Assembly: GCF_002101395.1 (NCBI RefSeq)
Contig: NZ_CP019706.1
Span: forward strand, 992,001-1,056,000
Length of the DNA stretch: 64,000 nt
Direction of reading: 5' to 3'
Origin: Pantoea alhagi
GTDB taxonomy: Bacteria; Pseudomonadota; Gammaproteobacteria; Enterobacterales; Enterobacteriaceae
Both the position numbers and the translations under genes were made by a program. The notes beneath the pieces are model-generated. The model worked only from the letters and a program-made list of their open reading frames with translations, did not search any database and had not been told where the DNA came from. How positions within the stretch are numbered: position 1 is the stretch's first letter; each line of letters starts with the position of its first letter. Positions 12,535-22,261 of the stretch are shown here, piece after piece.

Positions 12535-13973
12535 ATGCTGAATTCTCTGGAGATATACCAGGCGTTGAATGATTTGGGTTACCGGCTTGAGGCTGGAAAA
12601 TTCGAGCCAAGCTATGCATCCGAGCATGCACTCGGGAATGGAAAGTATCTGTATGTCAAACGCAGGCGGGACGGCGTTGTTAACAAGAGTCCATTGGTTC
12701 TTGCACCAGAAACCCTTGCCGTAAAGGCGGAAATTGATCGTATTGCGGGTATCCACTGCCTTTGGGAAAAAGTAAAAAGCACCAGCTACCGCCGTTATCC
12801 GAAAGATAATGGTACGTCCCAATATGGTTTCGCGGCTGATGTTGAGTCAGTTGAAGCGTTACAGGCGCTGGTGGCTTTGCTGGGTGGTAAACCATCTATA
12901 ACTACCCAATCCGGACTAAAAAGAGACAACGAAAATAAGGAACAATCGTTAATGTATCCCTTAAACCAAATTCTCTTTGGACCACCCGGCACGGGTAAAA
13001 CCTACAGTACCACCGAAATGGCGGTCAAAATTGCCGATAATGCATGGTACCAACAGGCTACGCGCGAAAATCATGGCAATGACTTACGGGAGTTGGTAAA
13101 AGAACGCTATAAGGCGTTAGTAGAAAAGCAGCGCATTATGTTTACCACCTTCCATCAGAGCTTCTCCTATGAAGACTTTATCGAAGGGATTCGCGCGACT
13201 ACTGATGAAAAATCGGGCGCGCTTCGCTACGAAGTTGTCGATGGTATTTTTAAACAGCTGTGCCTGAATGCTGAAGTTAAAACGCGTGGTAGTTCAACCC
13301 AGTCATTGTCCCTGAATGGGAGACGGATTTGGAAAATGTCTCTTGGAAATACTCTTGACGGTGAAGATTATATTTTCGATGAGTGCCTTGCGAACAATTA
13401 TATTCTATTAGGTTGGGGGGATAATCTTGATTTTAGTGGCTGCACGACAGCTGCTGATGTCCGACTGCGCATAGATGGAGCGAGTGATAGTCTGGTTGAG
13501 CGAAGCGAATACATGCTGACTGCGGTCAATGTGTTTAAAAATATTATGCAGAAAGGTGATTTGGTTATTATTTCCGATGGCAATCATAAGTTTAGGGCCA
13601 TTGCCGAGATCGCTGGAGATTATCAATATCTGCCTAATGATGAACGCGTAGGCTATCATCAAATGCGTAAGGTCAACTGGCTACGAACCTATTCGCCGAG
13701 CTTACCGAAAGAACAGCTTTTTTTAAAAACACTTTCACAAATGACATTATATGAGTTAAGGGACACCTCAGTTGATAGGGAAAAACTGTCTCAACTACTG
13801 GCTCCGGTTGAAACAACTGACAATCAAGCATTGCCGCACGTGCTCATCATCGATGAAATAAATCGTGGTAATATTGCCCGCATCTTTGGTGAATTAATTA
13901 CTCTGTTGGAACCCGATAAACGATTGGGTGCCGAAGATACCCGTACCTTAGTGTTACCGTATTCTAAGAAGTT
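12535..13973 (+). pseudogene. mcrB: McrB-like AAA+ GTPase, 5' part (split by IS and inversion)
   Basis: The start ATG lies 30 bases after hsdR. An N-terminal ~125-residue domain (DNA-binding in McrB proteins) is followed by Walker A GPPGTGKT (149-156) and Walker B LIIDEIN (437-443). Between them sits an inserted domain of roughly 150 residues (about 260-410) beginning IWKMSLG and containing GDLVIISDGNHKFRAIAEI, which looks like an EVE/PUA-type fold. The gene is cut after codon 479 at 13973 by an IS3-family element. Joining to the minus-strand piece 16540-17083, dropping one 4-bp duplicate, restores an uninterrupted 660-aa frame. Non-functional as it stands. Confidence 0.85.
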
Positions 13974-15050
13974 TGTAAATAGACCCGTTTTAGTTCCATG
14001 CATTTTTTGAGATCCCGGCCAGATAATGTTGTTGGCGATATTCCTCCGGTGTCATATTGTTCAGCGATTCATGCGGGCGTTCACAGTTATATTCTGATAA
14101 CCATTTATCCGTGATTTCCCGCACCTCATTCAGCGTTCTGAACAGATAAAAATCGAGTATTTCTGTACGGTATGTCCGGTTAAAACGCTCAATGAAAGCG
14201 TTCTGTGTTGGCTTACCCGGCTGGATAAACTCCAGTTTTATTGCATGTTTCTCTGCCCATTCAGCCAGTGCCAGCGAGATAAATTCCGGTCCGTTATCCA
14301 TGCGAAGCATGGCAGGATAGCCACGGTTTGCCGCGATCCTGTCGAGCACCCGGACCACTCGCGGGGCTGGCAGATTCAGATCGATTTCAATCGACAATGC
14401 CTCACGGTTAAAGTCATCAACGACATTGAACGTGCGAAAACGACGGCCACAGACCAGGGCATCATTCATAAAATCGACAGACCAGCTCTGGTTCAGCGCT
14501 TCCGGCGTGGCCAGCGGCGAAGGATTACGCACCGGCAGCCGTTGTTTACCCTTACGGCGAAAATTCAGCCTGAGCAGACAGTAAATACGGTGGAGCCTTT
14601 TGTGATTCCATTGATACCCCTGACGTCGCAGAACCTGATAAAGCTTCGGAAAACCGTATCGCGGGTATCGTTCAGCCGCCGCCTGCAATGCGGCAATAAC
14701 GGGTTCATCACGCGTGGTATCCGGGCGGTAATGATAAACCGTTCTGCTCAGGTTCAGACTTCGGCAGGCCTGGCGAATACTGAGTCCGAATGCCGTTATC
14801 AGATGTGTTACCAGCTCACGCTTAAAGGCTGGTTTTAAAGCTTTTTTTCGATAACGTCTTTCAGAGCCCGGTTCTCAAGACTCAGGTCGGCAAACATCTG
14901 TTTGAGACGGCGGTTTTCGTCCTCAAGGTCCTTTATCTTTTTAATATCAGATGCTTCCATGCCGCCGTATTTAGACTTCCAGTTGTAGTAAGTGGCTTCA
15001 GAGATACCGGCCTCCCGGCAAACATCCTTAACAGTTCGTCCGGCTTCAAC
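13974..15050 (-). mobile_element. IS3-family element (IS407-type, ISEhe3-like), copy 1, truncated
   Basis: It starts with the terminal repeat TGTAAATAGACCCGTTTT (the orfB end) directly after AGTT in mcrB. It matches copies 2 and 3 until 15050, where the orfA end is lost and another IS begins. The missing piece is the last ~130 bases, including the other terminal repeat (TGTAAGTATCCCG...). The 4-bp size of the associated duplication fits the IS407 group. The specific name is recalled, not searched. Confidence 0.85.
13990..15050 (-). pseudogene. IS3-family transposase OrfAB, copy 1, lacking start
   Basis: OrfB frame with the DDE integrase core: WSVDFMND (first Asp), RMDNGPEFI (second Asp) and the Glu in NAFIERFNRTYR. 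OrfA (14835-15050) keeps its leucine-rich coiled-coil end but loses the N-terminal helix-turn-helix and the start codon where the next IS abuts. OrfA and OrfB are normally fused by -1 slippage at A_AAA_AAG near the orfA stop, and that site is present. Without the 5' end no functional transposase is expected from this copy. Confidence 0.8.
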
Positions 15051-16299
<1,249 letters not shown>

Positions 16300-16543
16300 C
16301 AAGTGTGGTTTTAGGCAGAATTTCAATTGACTCGCCATTCGGGGATTGTAGATAACCGACATAGCTTCCCAAACGCAAAAACCGCTTCCCTTCCCGGCTG
16401 AGAATTTGCGAGGTGCCACTCCACTTTTGATGTAATTGCTCAAGCCAGGAAAAGGTTGCCTCAGAGACAATCCCCAAATCCATACTGGCTGGTTGAGCGC
16501 TATCACACGTCAGCAGAGCATATTCCCGGACCTGAGTCATCAT
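16300..16543 (-). pseudogene. mcrC: McrC N-terminal fragment
   Basis: It starts with ATG 16543, overlapping the mcrB stop by four bases (ATGA), the normal mcrB-mcrC junction. About 81 residues remain, including VREYALLTCD and GESIEILPKT, typical of the McrC N-terminal domain that bridges to the McrB ring. The PD-(D/E)XK nuclease domain expected downstream is absent: the frame runs into the IS1400-like element at 16299. No other piece of mcrC was found in the window, so 5-methylcytosine-dependent cleavage is lost. Confidence 0.8.
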
Positions 16544-17087
16544 GCGACAATACCCTGATAGGCTTCAGCCGACGCGAAAGCATTATCATTGATACGGAAA
16601 CGTCTGTCAGACAAGCTATCCGCAATTTCTTTCGGGAATAGTGCAGAAAATGACGGTAATTGTGCTGACTGTTGCAATAGGATAAAACGGTTTTCTTTCG
16701 CTTTCACCGAATCATTCAGTACCCAACCGATACGCTCATAATCATCAAAGAAATACTCTCTCAGCAATGGAATGATTTTGCTCTGAAAGATGCTGGCAAG
16801 ACAGGCTTCGCGGTCGGCGTTATTTTCTAATTTCTTTAGCGGCATAAAGTAAGCATGGCCAATCGTATGCTCACTATCCAGTAGCGCTTCGATACGCTGA
16901 TTAATACGCGTTAACAACTTTTCGACATCAACGCCAAACGCAGTGACCCCAGCTAAAAACTCCGGTCGCGCAGGCATTTCTGTAAAGCTAAAGCGGCGTC
17001 TTAACGCCAGGTCCATTTGAATTAACGATTTATCAGCCGTATTCATAGTGCCAATCACATAGACATTCCTGGGCACGGAAAACAACT
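16540..17087 (-). pseudogene. mcrB: McrB-like AAA+ GTPase, 3' part (inverted)
   Basis: On the minus strand this encodes LFSVPRNVYVIGTMNTADK, the sensor I region and second half of the AAA+ core, then LALRRRFSF and the C-terminal helical lid, ending at 16540. It is the direct continuation of the plus-strand piece 12535-13973. The first four bases after the IS end (17087-17084, AGTT on this strand) repeat the last four bases of the 5' piece. Lengths 1439 + 544 give 1983 bases, exactly 661 codons. Confidence 0.85.
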
Positions 17088-18294
17088 TGTAAGTATCCCG
17101 CATAATCGTACCATTCACATTCAGAGATCATCCGGCATAATCAATCTGCCAACAAAGGAGATCGCTATGCGTAAAGCCCGTTTTACTGAGCATCAGATCA
17201 TCGCCGTGATTAAGTCGGTTGAAGCCGGACGAACTGTTAAGGATGTTTGCCGGGAGGCCGGTATCTCTGAAGCCACTTACTACAACTGGAAGTCTAAATA
17301 CGGCGGCATGGAAGCATCTGATATTAAAAAGATAAAGGACCTTGAGGACGAAAACCGCCGTCTCAAACAGATGTTTGCCGACCTGAGTCTTGAGAACCGG
17401 GCTCTGAAAGACGTTATCGAAAAAAAGCTTTAAAACCAGCCTTTAAGCGTGAGCTGGTAACACATCTGATAACGGCATTCGGACTCAGTATTCGCCAGGC
17501 CTGCCGAAGTCTGAACCTGAGCAGAACGGTTTATCATTACCGCCCGGATACCACGCGTGATGAACCCGTTATTGCCGCATTGCAGGCGGCGGCTGAACGA
17601 TACCCGCGATACGGTTTTCCGAAGCTTTATCAGGTTCTGCGACGTCAGGGGTATCAATGGAATCACAAAAGGCTCCACCGTATTTACTGTCTGCTCAGGC
17701 TGAATTTTCGCCGTAAGGGTAAACAACGGCTGCCGGTGCGTAATCCTTCGCCGCTGGCCACGCCGGAAGCGCTGAACCAGAGCTGGTCTGTCGATTTTAT
17801 GAATGATGCCCTGGTCTGTGGCCGTCGTTTTCGCACGTTCAATGTCGTTGATGACTTTAACCGTGAGGCATTGTCGATTGAAATCGATCTGAATCTGCCA
17901 GCCCCGCGAGTGGTCCGGGTGCTCGACAGGATCGCGGCAAACCGTGGCTATCCTGCCATGCTTCGCATGGATAACGGACCGGAATTTATCTCGCTGGCAC
18001 TGGCTGAATGGGCAGAGAAACATGCAATAAAACTGGAGTTTATCCAGCCGGGTAAGCCAACACAGAACGCTTTCATTGAGCGTTTTAACCGGACATACCG
18101 TACAGAAATACTCGATTTTTATCTGTTCAGAACGCTGAATGAGGTGCGGGAAATCACGGATAAATGGTTATCAGAATATAACTGTGAACGCCCGCATGAA
18201 TCGCTGAACAATATGACACCGGAGGAATATCGCCAACAACATTATCTGGCCGGGATCTCAAAAAATGCATGGAACTAAAACGGGTCTATTTACA
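17088..18294 (+). mobile_element. IS3-family element (IS407-type, ISEhe3-like), copy 2, complete
   Basis: 1207 bp, from TGTAAGTATCCCGCATAATC (left repeat) to GGGTCTATTTACA (right repeat). The two ends are related imperfect inverted repeats with 5'-TG...CA-3' termini. The left flank AACT is the reverse complement of the AGTT flanking copy 1, while the right flank is GCCC. The element is thus a hybrid created by recombination with copy 1, not a simple insertion at this place. Its right end cuts into a terminator-like sequence seen intact near 19826. Confidence 0.9.
17167..18278 (+). CDS. IS3-family transposase OrfAB, copy 2, by -1 frameshift
   Basis: OrfA (17167-17433, 88 aa) has a helix-turn-helix (GRTVKDVCREAGISEATYYN) and a coiled coil. 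OrfB has the DDE triad in WSVDFMND, RMDNGPEFI and NAFIERFNRT. The A_AAA_AAG heptamer at 17421-17427, just before the orfA stop, is a classic -1 slippery site; the -1 frame continues without interruption as ALKPAFKRELVTHL into OrfB. Both halves are intact, so this copy should encode an active transposase and can mobilise truncated copy 1 only if both ends were present, which they are not. Confidence 0.88.
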
Positions 18295-18341
18295 GCCCCT
18301 GGGTGACTTGATTGCATCATTTGGTGTTAAGGCCGGACTCG
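18295..18341. repeat. Imperfect direct repeat A, leuX-end-like
   Basis: It reads GCCCCTGGGTGACTTGATTG, then CATCATTTGG, and ends in AAGGCCGGACTCG. The first ~30 bases match repeat B (19836-19880) with one mismatch. The last 14 bases plus one (AAGGCCGGACTCGA, 18329-18342) match the 3' end of leuX. It may be an old attachment-site remnant. IS copy 2 cuts its left side. Confidence 0.55.
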
Positions 18342-18424
18342 ATCAATATCATAACTTATTGAAAGAAAGCAAAGAACAATCTCTCCCCTATTTATACCCC
18401 CATATTTTTTATGAGCGTAAGTGA
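18296..18424 (+). pseudogene. Orphan C-terminal coding fragment of unknown protein
   Basis: An open frame enters from the end of IS copy 2 and runs 42 codons to TGA 18422-18424, ending in KESKEQSLPYLYPHIFYERK. The tail has the look of a real protein C-terminus, but I do not recognise the family and it has no start codon of its own. The first part overlaps repeat A, so at least that section is probably not original coding sequence. It could also be chance. Confidence 0.25.
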
Positions 18425-18436
18425 AATGGGAGAAGC

Positions 18437-18736
18437 TTACATGCGGCTAAGCGCCAGTCTGCGCACCGTCATCAAGAAGTCATAAGCTGTCGTTTCCCAA
18501 AGCTCCGGTAAGAAATCGTGGCCATATCGATTTTTAAACTCCTCATCCAAATGGTCTTTGTAGCAATCTATAAAATCATCAACTTCTTCTGCCAACTCTT
18601 TCAACATCCATTCCGGAGCAACCTTTATGAATAATCCGGTGATACCTTCAACCGTGTCCTCATCGTCATTAATGATGTCGTAATCCTGATTAAAATATCC
18701 CTGAATCAACTGATCAAGGTGATGAAATTTTTGCAT
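18437..18736 (-). CDS. CdiI-like immunity protein
   Basis: A 99-aa acidic protein. FHHLDQLIQGYFNQDYDI followed by a D/E-rich run and a helical C-terminus matches the pattern of the contact-dependent inhibition immunity family (CdiI_2 type). It lies eight bases downstream of the RNase A-like toxin gene, on the same strand, as expected for a toxin-immunity pair: it would bind the toxin domain in the cytoplasm and protect the producer. The family call rests on recalled pattern and gene order. Confidence 0.72.
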   Translation of the reverse strand: MQKFHHLDQLIQGYFNQDYDIINDDEDTVEGITGLFIKVAPEWMLKELAEEVDDFIDCYKDHLDEEFKNRYGHDFLPELWETTAYDFLMTVRRLALSRM

Positions 18737-18743
18737 AATTCAC

Positions 18744-19568
18744 CTATGGGGTTGGAAAGGCAGTAAGGATATAGTAAGGCTTTCCGTTATATTCCTGAAT
18801 ATCAATGACGATACGGACAGCATGCATACTGATTCGCTGAGTATTTCCACGCGCGTATCCATATCCTATTTCCCGTCCGGCAGGATAGTTAATAGTAAGA
18901 CGTACACCGTGCTTACCGCCAGCCAACGCAGATTTGATGCCATCCCGGTTAATATAAAGCGCTCGTGAAATAACGTTCTCAGCAACATCTAAATTTTTAA
19001 ATGTTGACGACATTGTGAGCCGTTTATTTCGTTCAAATCGAGCCAACAGTTCATTATCTGTTTTGCCTACATGATTCGCCAGGGTATGACCGCCTGGTTT
19101 TAATCCGGTTAAAGATTCATGTTCTACCAGTCTGACACGGCCAGCTTTAATAGCTGCAACTCTTGCTGCGCCAATAGCCATGGCAAATCCAATCGGAACA
19201 GCAATATCAACCGTCATACCTATTTTTAATGCTGTATCTTCATCAGCTCCCAGCTGTCGGGCTGCACTCACTGCTAACTGATATGTAGCTGAACGCGTAT
19301 CCCTGCCTGATATCATCTGCTGAGCTGCGGCATGTACACTATCCAGGCTATGAGCACCGACGACCACACATCCCGCTTTAGTAAGACCTGTCGGTTCTGG
19401 CGCTATACATAGCGTTACTGCTCCGGCCATCTCGACGCCACCAAGCAAAACGCCTAATCCACCAAGCAGTCTGTTACTTAGAGTCTCGGCTTCAGTTACT
19501 GTCTTGTCTGAAAGAACGGCCGCCAGCTGTACAGGCGACATTACAATTCTCATTCCACCATCATCCAT
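18744..19568 (-). CDS. Toxin with C-terminal RNase A-like domain
   Basis: A 274-aa protein, ATG 19568, preceded by GAGGAAGG. Residues 1-150 form an Ala/Gly-rich, partly hydrophobic domain (GGLGVLLGGVEMAGA; VPIGFAMAIGAARVAA) resembling the trafficking part seen ahead of contact toxins. Residues 158-274 look like the bacterial RNase A-like domain: GGHTLANHVGKTD places H161, H166 and K169 as likely catalytic or binding residues, followed by STFKNLDVAENVISRAL. Expected activity is RNA cleavage in a target cell. No VgrG, PAAR, Rhs or CdiA delivery module is attached or nearby, so the export route is unknown. Co-transcribed with the immunity gene. Confidence 0.75.
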   Translation of the reverse strand: MDDGGMRIVMSPVQLAAVLSDKTVTEAETLSNRLLGGLGVLLGGVEMAGAVTLCIAPEPTGLTKAGCVVVGAHSLDSVHAAAQQMISGRDTRSATYQLAVSAARQLGADEDTALKIGMTVDIAVPIGFAMAIGAARVAAIKAGRVRLVEHESLTGLKPGGHTLANHVGKTDNELLARFERNKRLTMSSTFKNLDVAENVISRALYINRDGIKSALAGGKHGVRLTINYPAGREIGYGYARGNTQRISMHAVRIVIDIQEYNGKPYYILTAFPTP

Positions 19569-19825
19569 AATGACCTTCCTCAGATTGTTAGAGCCTGAAA
19601 CTTTCTTTAAAACGGAATAAAAAAGATTTTAGCTAAAAGCCTTCACATTCTACACACTTGATTAAAAATTAATAAATCAACCCTTTATTAAAATAATCAT
19701 TAGCGAAAGATGATGGTTCCCCTTCACTGCGGGTATGTATCAGTAAGTTGATGTAGATTGAATCAGGTTGACTTAGGTTGAGTGAAAAAGCGAGGAAAGC
19801 CTTGCAGATACTGGATTTCAGGCAC

Positions 19826-19848
19826 AAAAAAAGCCGCCCCTGGGCGAC
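19826..19848 (-). terminator. Rho-independent terminator of the AbiE-like operon (minus strand)
   Basis: On the minus strand GTCGCC-CAGG-GGCGGC forms a 6-bp stem (one G-U pair) followed by seven T residues. It lies about 190 bases downstream of the AbiEii-like stop codon. Confidence 0.6.
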
Positions 19849-19880
19849 TTGATTGCATCATTTGGGCAAGACCAGACTCG
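19836..19880. repeat. Imperfect direct repeat B, leuX-end-like
   Basis: GCCCCTGGGCGACTTGATTG, CATCATTTGG, then CAAGACCAGACTCG. The first 30 bases match repeat A at 18295 with one mismatch; the tail is a poorer match to the leuX 3' end. The pair A/B brackets the toxin-immunity genes. Confidence 0.55.
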
Positions 19881-20035
19881 CACATAATGATTAATCCTTT
19901 GATTTAAAAATAATTACAAATAATCTTTAGTTAATGTGCCAACATCGATACCAACACATTAAAACGTTGATTTTGGGACTCGAATCGGGGCAAAAGTTAC
20001 CTGGAAAATGCTCACCATCGAGCGTATCTCTGGCG

Positions 20036-20986
20036 CTATGCATCAATCACATCCAATGCCGTTATGCGAAAACAGGCATAGGCCTCTTCCCAGGAAACGT
20101 GGCTTTCACCGAACACCATTGGTGTAACAAACTGCAGATAGCGTTCCTTATAAACAGGGTTGCTCGCCAGTTCTTCCAACCCCATTTTTAGTTCTTCAAC
20201 AGGCGACTCGCAGAATTCAGGATACTGAGCACCGTAACGTTGGATATCCTGCTCAATACATTCCTGCACAAAGCGCTTCAAAACAGGAACGTCAGCACCT
20301 TTTTCTCTAACAATACAAAAGTTGTCGTAGATATGACGCACCAGTGACTCATCCACTGCACGCTCCACATCACGCATACTTGCAGCCGTTCTGCGCATCA
20401 TCGAGATCAGTTTTTCAGCCTGCGTGCTACCGATAGTTGCGCAGGGAAAAGCCCTCACTACTTCGCCCTTCTTTGTTAGATCCATTACCAGTGAGCTAAT
20501 AGCACGATTTTCCGCAGCCTCAAGCAAATCCGTTTCCATCAGTTCCAGTTTGATAAATGGCCTTAAACAGGGAATTTGTGCATATTCCTGCGGGTAGCGT
20601 ACCGGAATTTCATTATAGCGATATTCATCACGAGTAACCTTTGGATACTCTTCATCCATGCGAAACGTATCTGAGGCTGTAATCGTTTCGATAATGGTCT
20701 GAATAATATCCTTACGGATGCTTTTACGCTGACCTCTGGAATATTGCTGGGAAAAACCGGCGACAGGAACAAGCTTAATGTCCACGTCCTCCGACATCCT
20801 GTTCAAAGATATCCCCGCTTTTGACAATGCCGTTCCACCGGCAAAAACCAGTTGATGTGTGTCAAACGCCAGAGGCTGGAGCAATCGCAATAACTCAACG
20901 ATGTAATAATCTTTCTCTACAATTGCAACTGATTCAATGCCCAGAGCATCAGCAACGTCCGGGAATAGCTTTGTTAAATCATCCAT
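20036..20986 (-). CDS. AbiEii/AbiGii-family nucleotidyltransferase toxin
   Basis: A 316-aa protein with the DNA polymerase beta-like nucleotidyltransferase signature: FAGGTALSKAG (G50-G51-T52) and, 15 residues on, SEDVDIKL with D67 and D69 as metal-binding residues. AbiEii-type toxins transfer nucleotides to tRNA acceptor ends and arrest growth on phage infection or when the antitoxin fails. The start overlaps the DUF6088 gene by eight bases, giving the usual antitoxin-then-toxin operon. Length fits the family. The phage-defence role is inferred. Confidence 0.85.
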   Translation of the reverse strand: MDDLTKLFPDVADALGIESVAIVEKDYYIVELLRLLQPLAFDTHQLVFAGGTALSKAGISLNRMSEDVDIKLVPVAGFSQQYSRGQRKSIRKDIIQTIIETITASDTFRMDEEYPKVTRDEYRYNEIPVRYPQEYAQIPCLRPFIKLELMETDLLEAAENRAISSLVMDLTKKGEVVRAFPCATIGSTQAEKLISMMRRTAASMRDVERAVDESLVRHIYDNFCIVREKGADVPVLKRFVQECIEQDIQRYGAQYPEFCESPVEELKMGLEELASNPVYKERYLQFVTPMVFGESHVSWEEAYACFRITALDVIDA

Positions 20987-21374
20987 TTAGTTTGCTGCTC
21001 CCTACTGACAATGTTCTCTTGAAACGGGGGGAGGTTTTGATTTCAAGTGACGCGGGGATCTGGGTAGATTTACCACTGTTGTAGGCACTTGTTGCTCCTG
21101 CCAGACGGTAATCCACTTTCAGACGTTCCAACGCCTCAATCATTACCGCAGCAGAACCTCCGGGAGCAGCAGGCATCAGCTTACCGGTAATCGCATTTTG
21201 CCGCGCTTTGGTGTAGACGCCATAGCCTACTTTCAGTAGCTGCCCTTCCTTCATCAGCTCACGCAGTGCTCTGCCTATTTGATCGTAGCCAGCAAGATCT
21301 TTGAAATCGTCACGAGTGAAAACATAACGCTTTGAGCGCTTCAGCCGTGACTGAATACGAGCTTTTATGGTCAT
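20979..21374 (-). CDS. DUF6088 / AbiEi-like antitoxin
   Basis: 131 aa from ATG 21374, chosen because AAAGGAGGATGAC gives a near-perfect ribosome-binding site; an upstream ATG at 21413 has none as good. The N-terminal part is a winged helix (YVFTRDDFKDLAGYDQIGRALRE within 26-50), then KVGYGVYTKAR, as in AbiEi antitoxins that bind their own promoter. The C-terminal VDYRLAGATSAYNSGKSTQI is typical of DUF6088. It overlaps the AbiEii-like toxin gene, and together they form a probable type IV toxin-antitoxin pair. Confidence 0.8.
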   Translation of the reverse strand: MTIKARIQSRLKRSKRYVFTRDDFKDLAGYDQIGRALRELMKEGQLLKVGYGVYTKARQNAITGKLMPAAPGGSAAVMIEALERLKVDYRLAGATSAYNSGKSTQIPASLEIKTSPRFKRTLSVGSSKLNG

Positions 21375-21448
21375 GTCATCCTCCTTTGTTCGTTTCTTCA
21401 TCATAGCAAACATACGACACTTTTAACAGCAAACATACGACAACTCAC

Positions 21449-22261
21449 TTACCTCGCTGCCAGCATTCCCGGATAGTGTTTAGCTATGATATTGTTCATA
21501 CGTTTAATCAACTCCAGACGCTTGAAGGTCAAGTGCGCCGTACCTTTTTGATAGTAACGAATGCTGAATAACTCATCTTCGTAAACATTCTTAGCCGGAT
21601 TATCACGAATATGCTCCATCAATCGGGTAGAGATATCACCCCGGTTGTCAGGGATGGGTTTGCCATCCAGCAGAAACAGCATTCTTTCCAGATCCGCCAG
21701 TTGATCCCGTCGCCAACCCCAGTTAAGGCTAAAGCCCCAGCGGTTATGCGTCACCAGATTGTTAATGATGATCTTCTTACCGAAGCAGCAGGGACTATTG
21801 GTTTTGTAATCCCATGACAGACCTTTGAACACGTTGATAATCCCTCGCTCAAAGACATCCATTTTGTTCAAATGTAACTGCTCAAAAGTACTGAGGATAT
21901 TCGCCTCACTGATCGCAGGAAGTTCGCCCTCCTCCAGATTCTTATGCCATTGGTCGCGAGCCTGAGCATCCATCAAGGCCATCATGCCGGACTTCAGCAT
22001 CAAATCGCGCCAGATGCTGCGATCTATATTGCGGGTGACGGCAGGCATCGCTTTATCAGTCTTTTCAGTTAGCCAGCTATCGTAGCGATGCCCGGTTTTC
22101 ATCGCCCAGTCTTGCGCTGTGCCACCGCCAATTTCTGAGGTTAGCCGTGAAATGGCATCAAGCTGCTGGATAAGTTGCTCAATTTGTTTCAGTGCGGCAT
22201 CGCGACCAGTGAGCACACGTTCGATATTGGTCGAAAGGATGAGTTCGTTGTGTTCCGTCAA
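21449..22261 (-). CDS. DUF4942 family protein, start disturbed by IS
   Basis: 270 aa if TTG at 22261 is used; no ATG is available because the IS element ends one base upstream (22262). Recognised by the conserved LDAISRLTSEIGGGTAQDWA, then RSIWRDLMLKSG, ISEANILSTFEQLH and NNLVTHNRWGF segments of DUF4942, a family carried on integrative elements and of unknown function. The coding body is intact, but native promoter, ribosome-binding site and probably the original start codon were removed by the IS insertion. Expression would depend on IS read-through, so it may be silent. Confidence 0.7.
   Translation of the reverse strand: MTEHNELILSTNIERVLTGRDAALKQIEQLIQQLDAISRLTSEIGGGTAQDWAMKTGHRYDSWLTEKTDKAMPAVTRNIDRSIWRDLMLKSGMMALMDAQARDQWHKNLEEGELPAISEANILSTFEQLHLNKMDVFERGIINVFKGLSWDYKTNSPCCFGKKIIINNLVTHNRWGFSLNWGWRRDQLADLERMLFLLDGKPIPDNRGDISTRLMEHIRDNPAKNVYEDELFSIRYYQKGTAHLTFKRLELIKRMNNIIAKHYPGMLAAR

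Larger units (their letters stand above)
19569..20035. other. Intergenic region with promoter side of toxin gene, terminator and repeat B
   Basis: About 470 bases. AT-rich near 19600-19720 (probable toxin promoter). Imperfect GTTGA-type short repeats occur around 19745-19785. Then come a terminator and repeat B (19826-19880), and residual sequence to the AbiEii-like stop at 20036. No coding frame was recognised. Confidence 0.4.

Noticed and set aside
19978..20012. Second tRNA-like fragment (GACTCGAATC)
   Set aside because: The similarity to a T-loop is only about ten bases and no stem partners were found.
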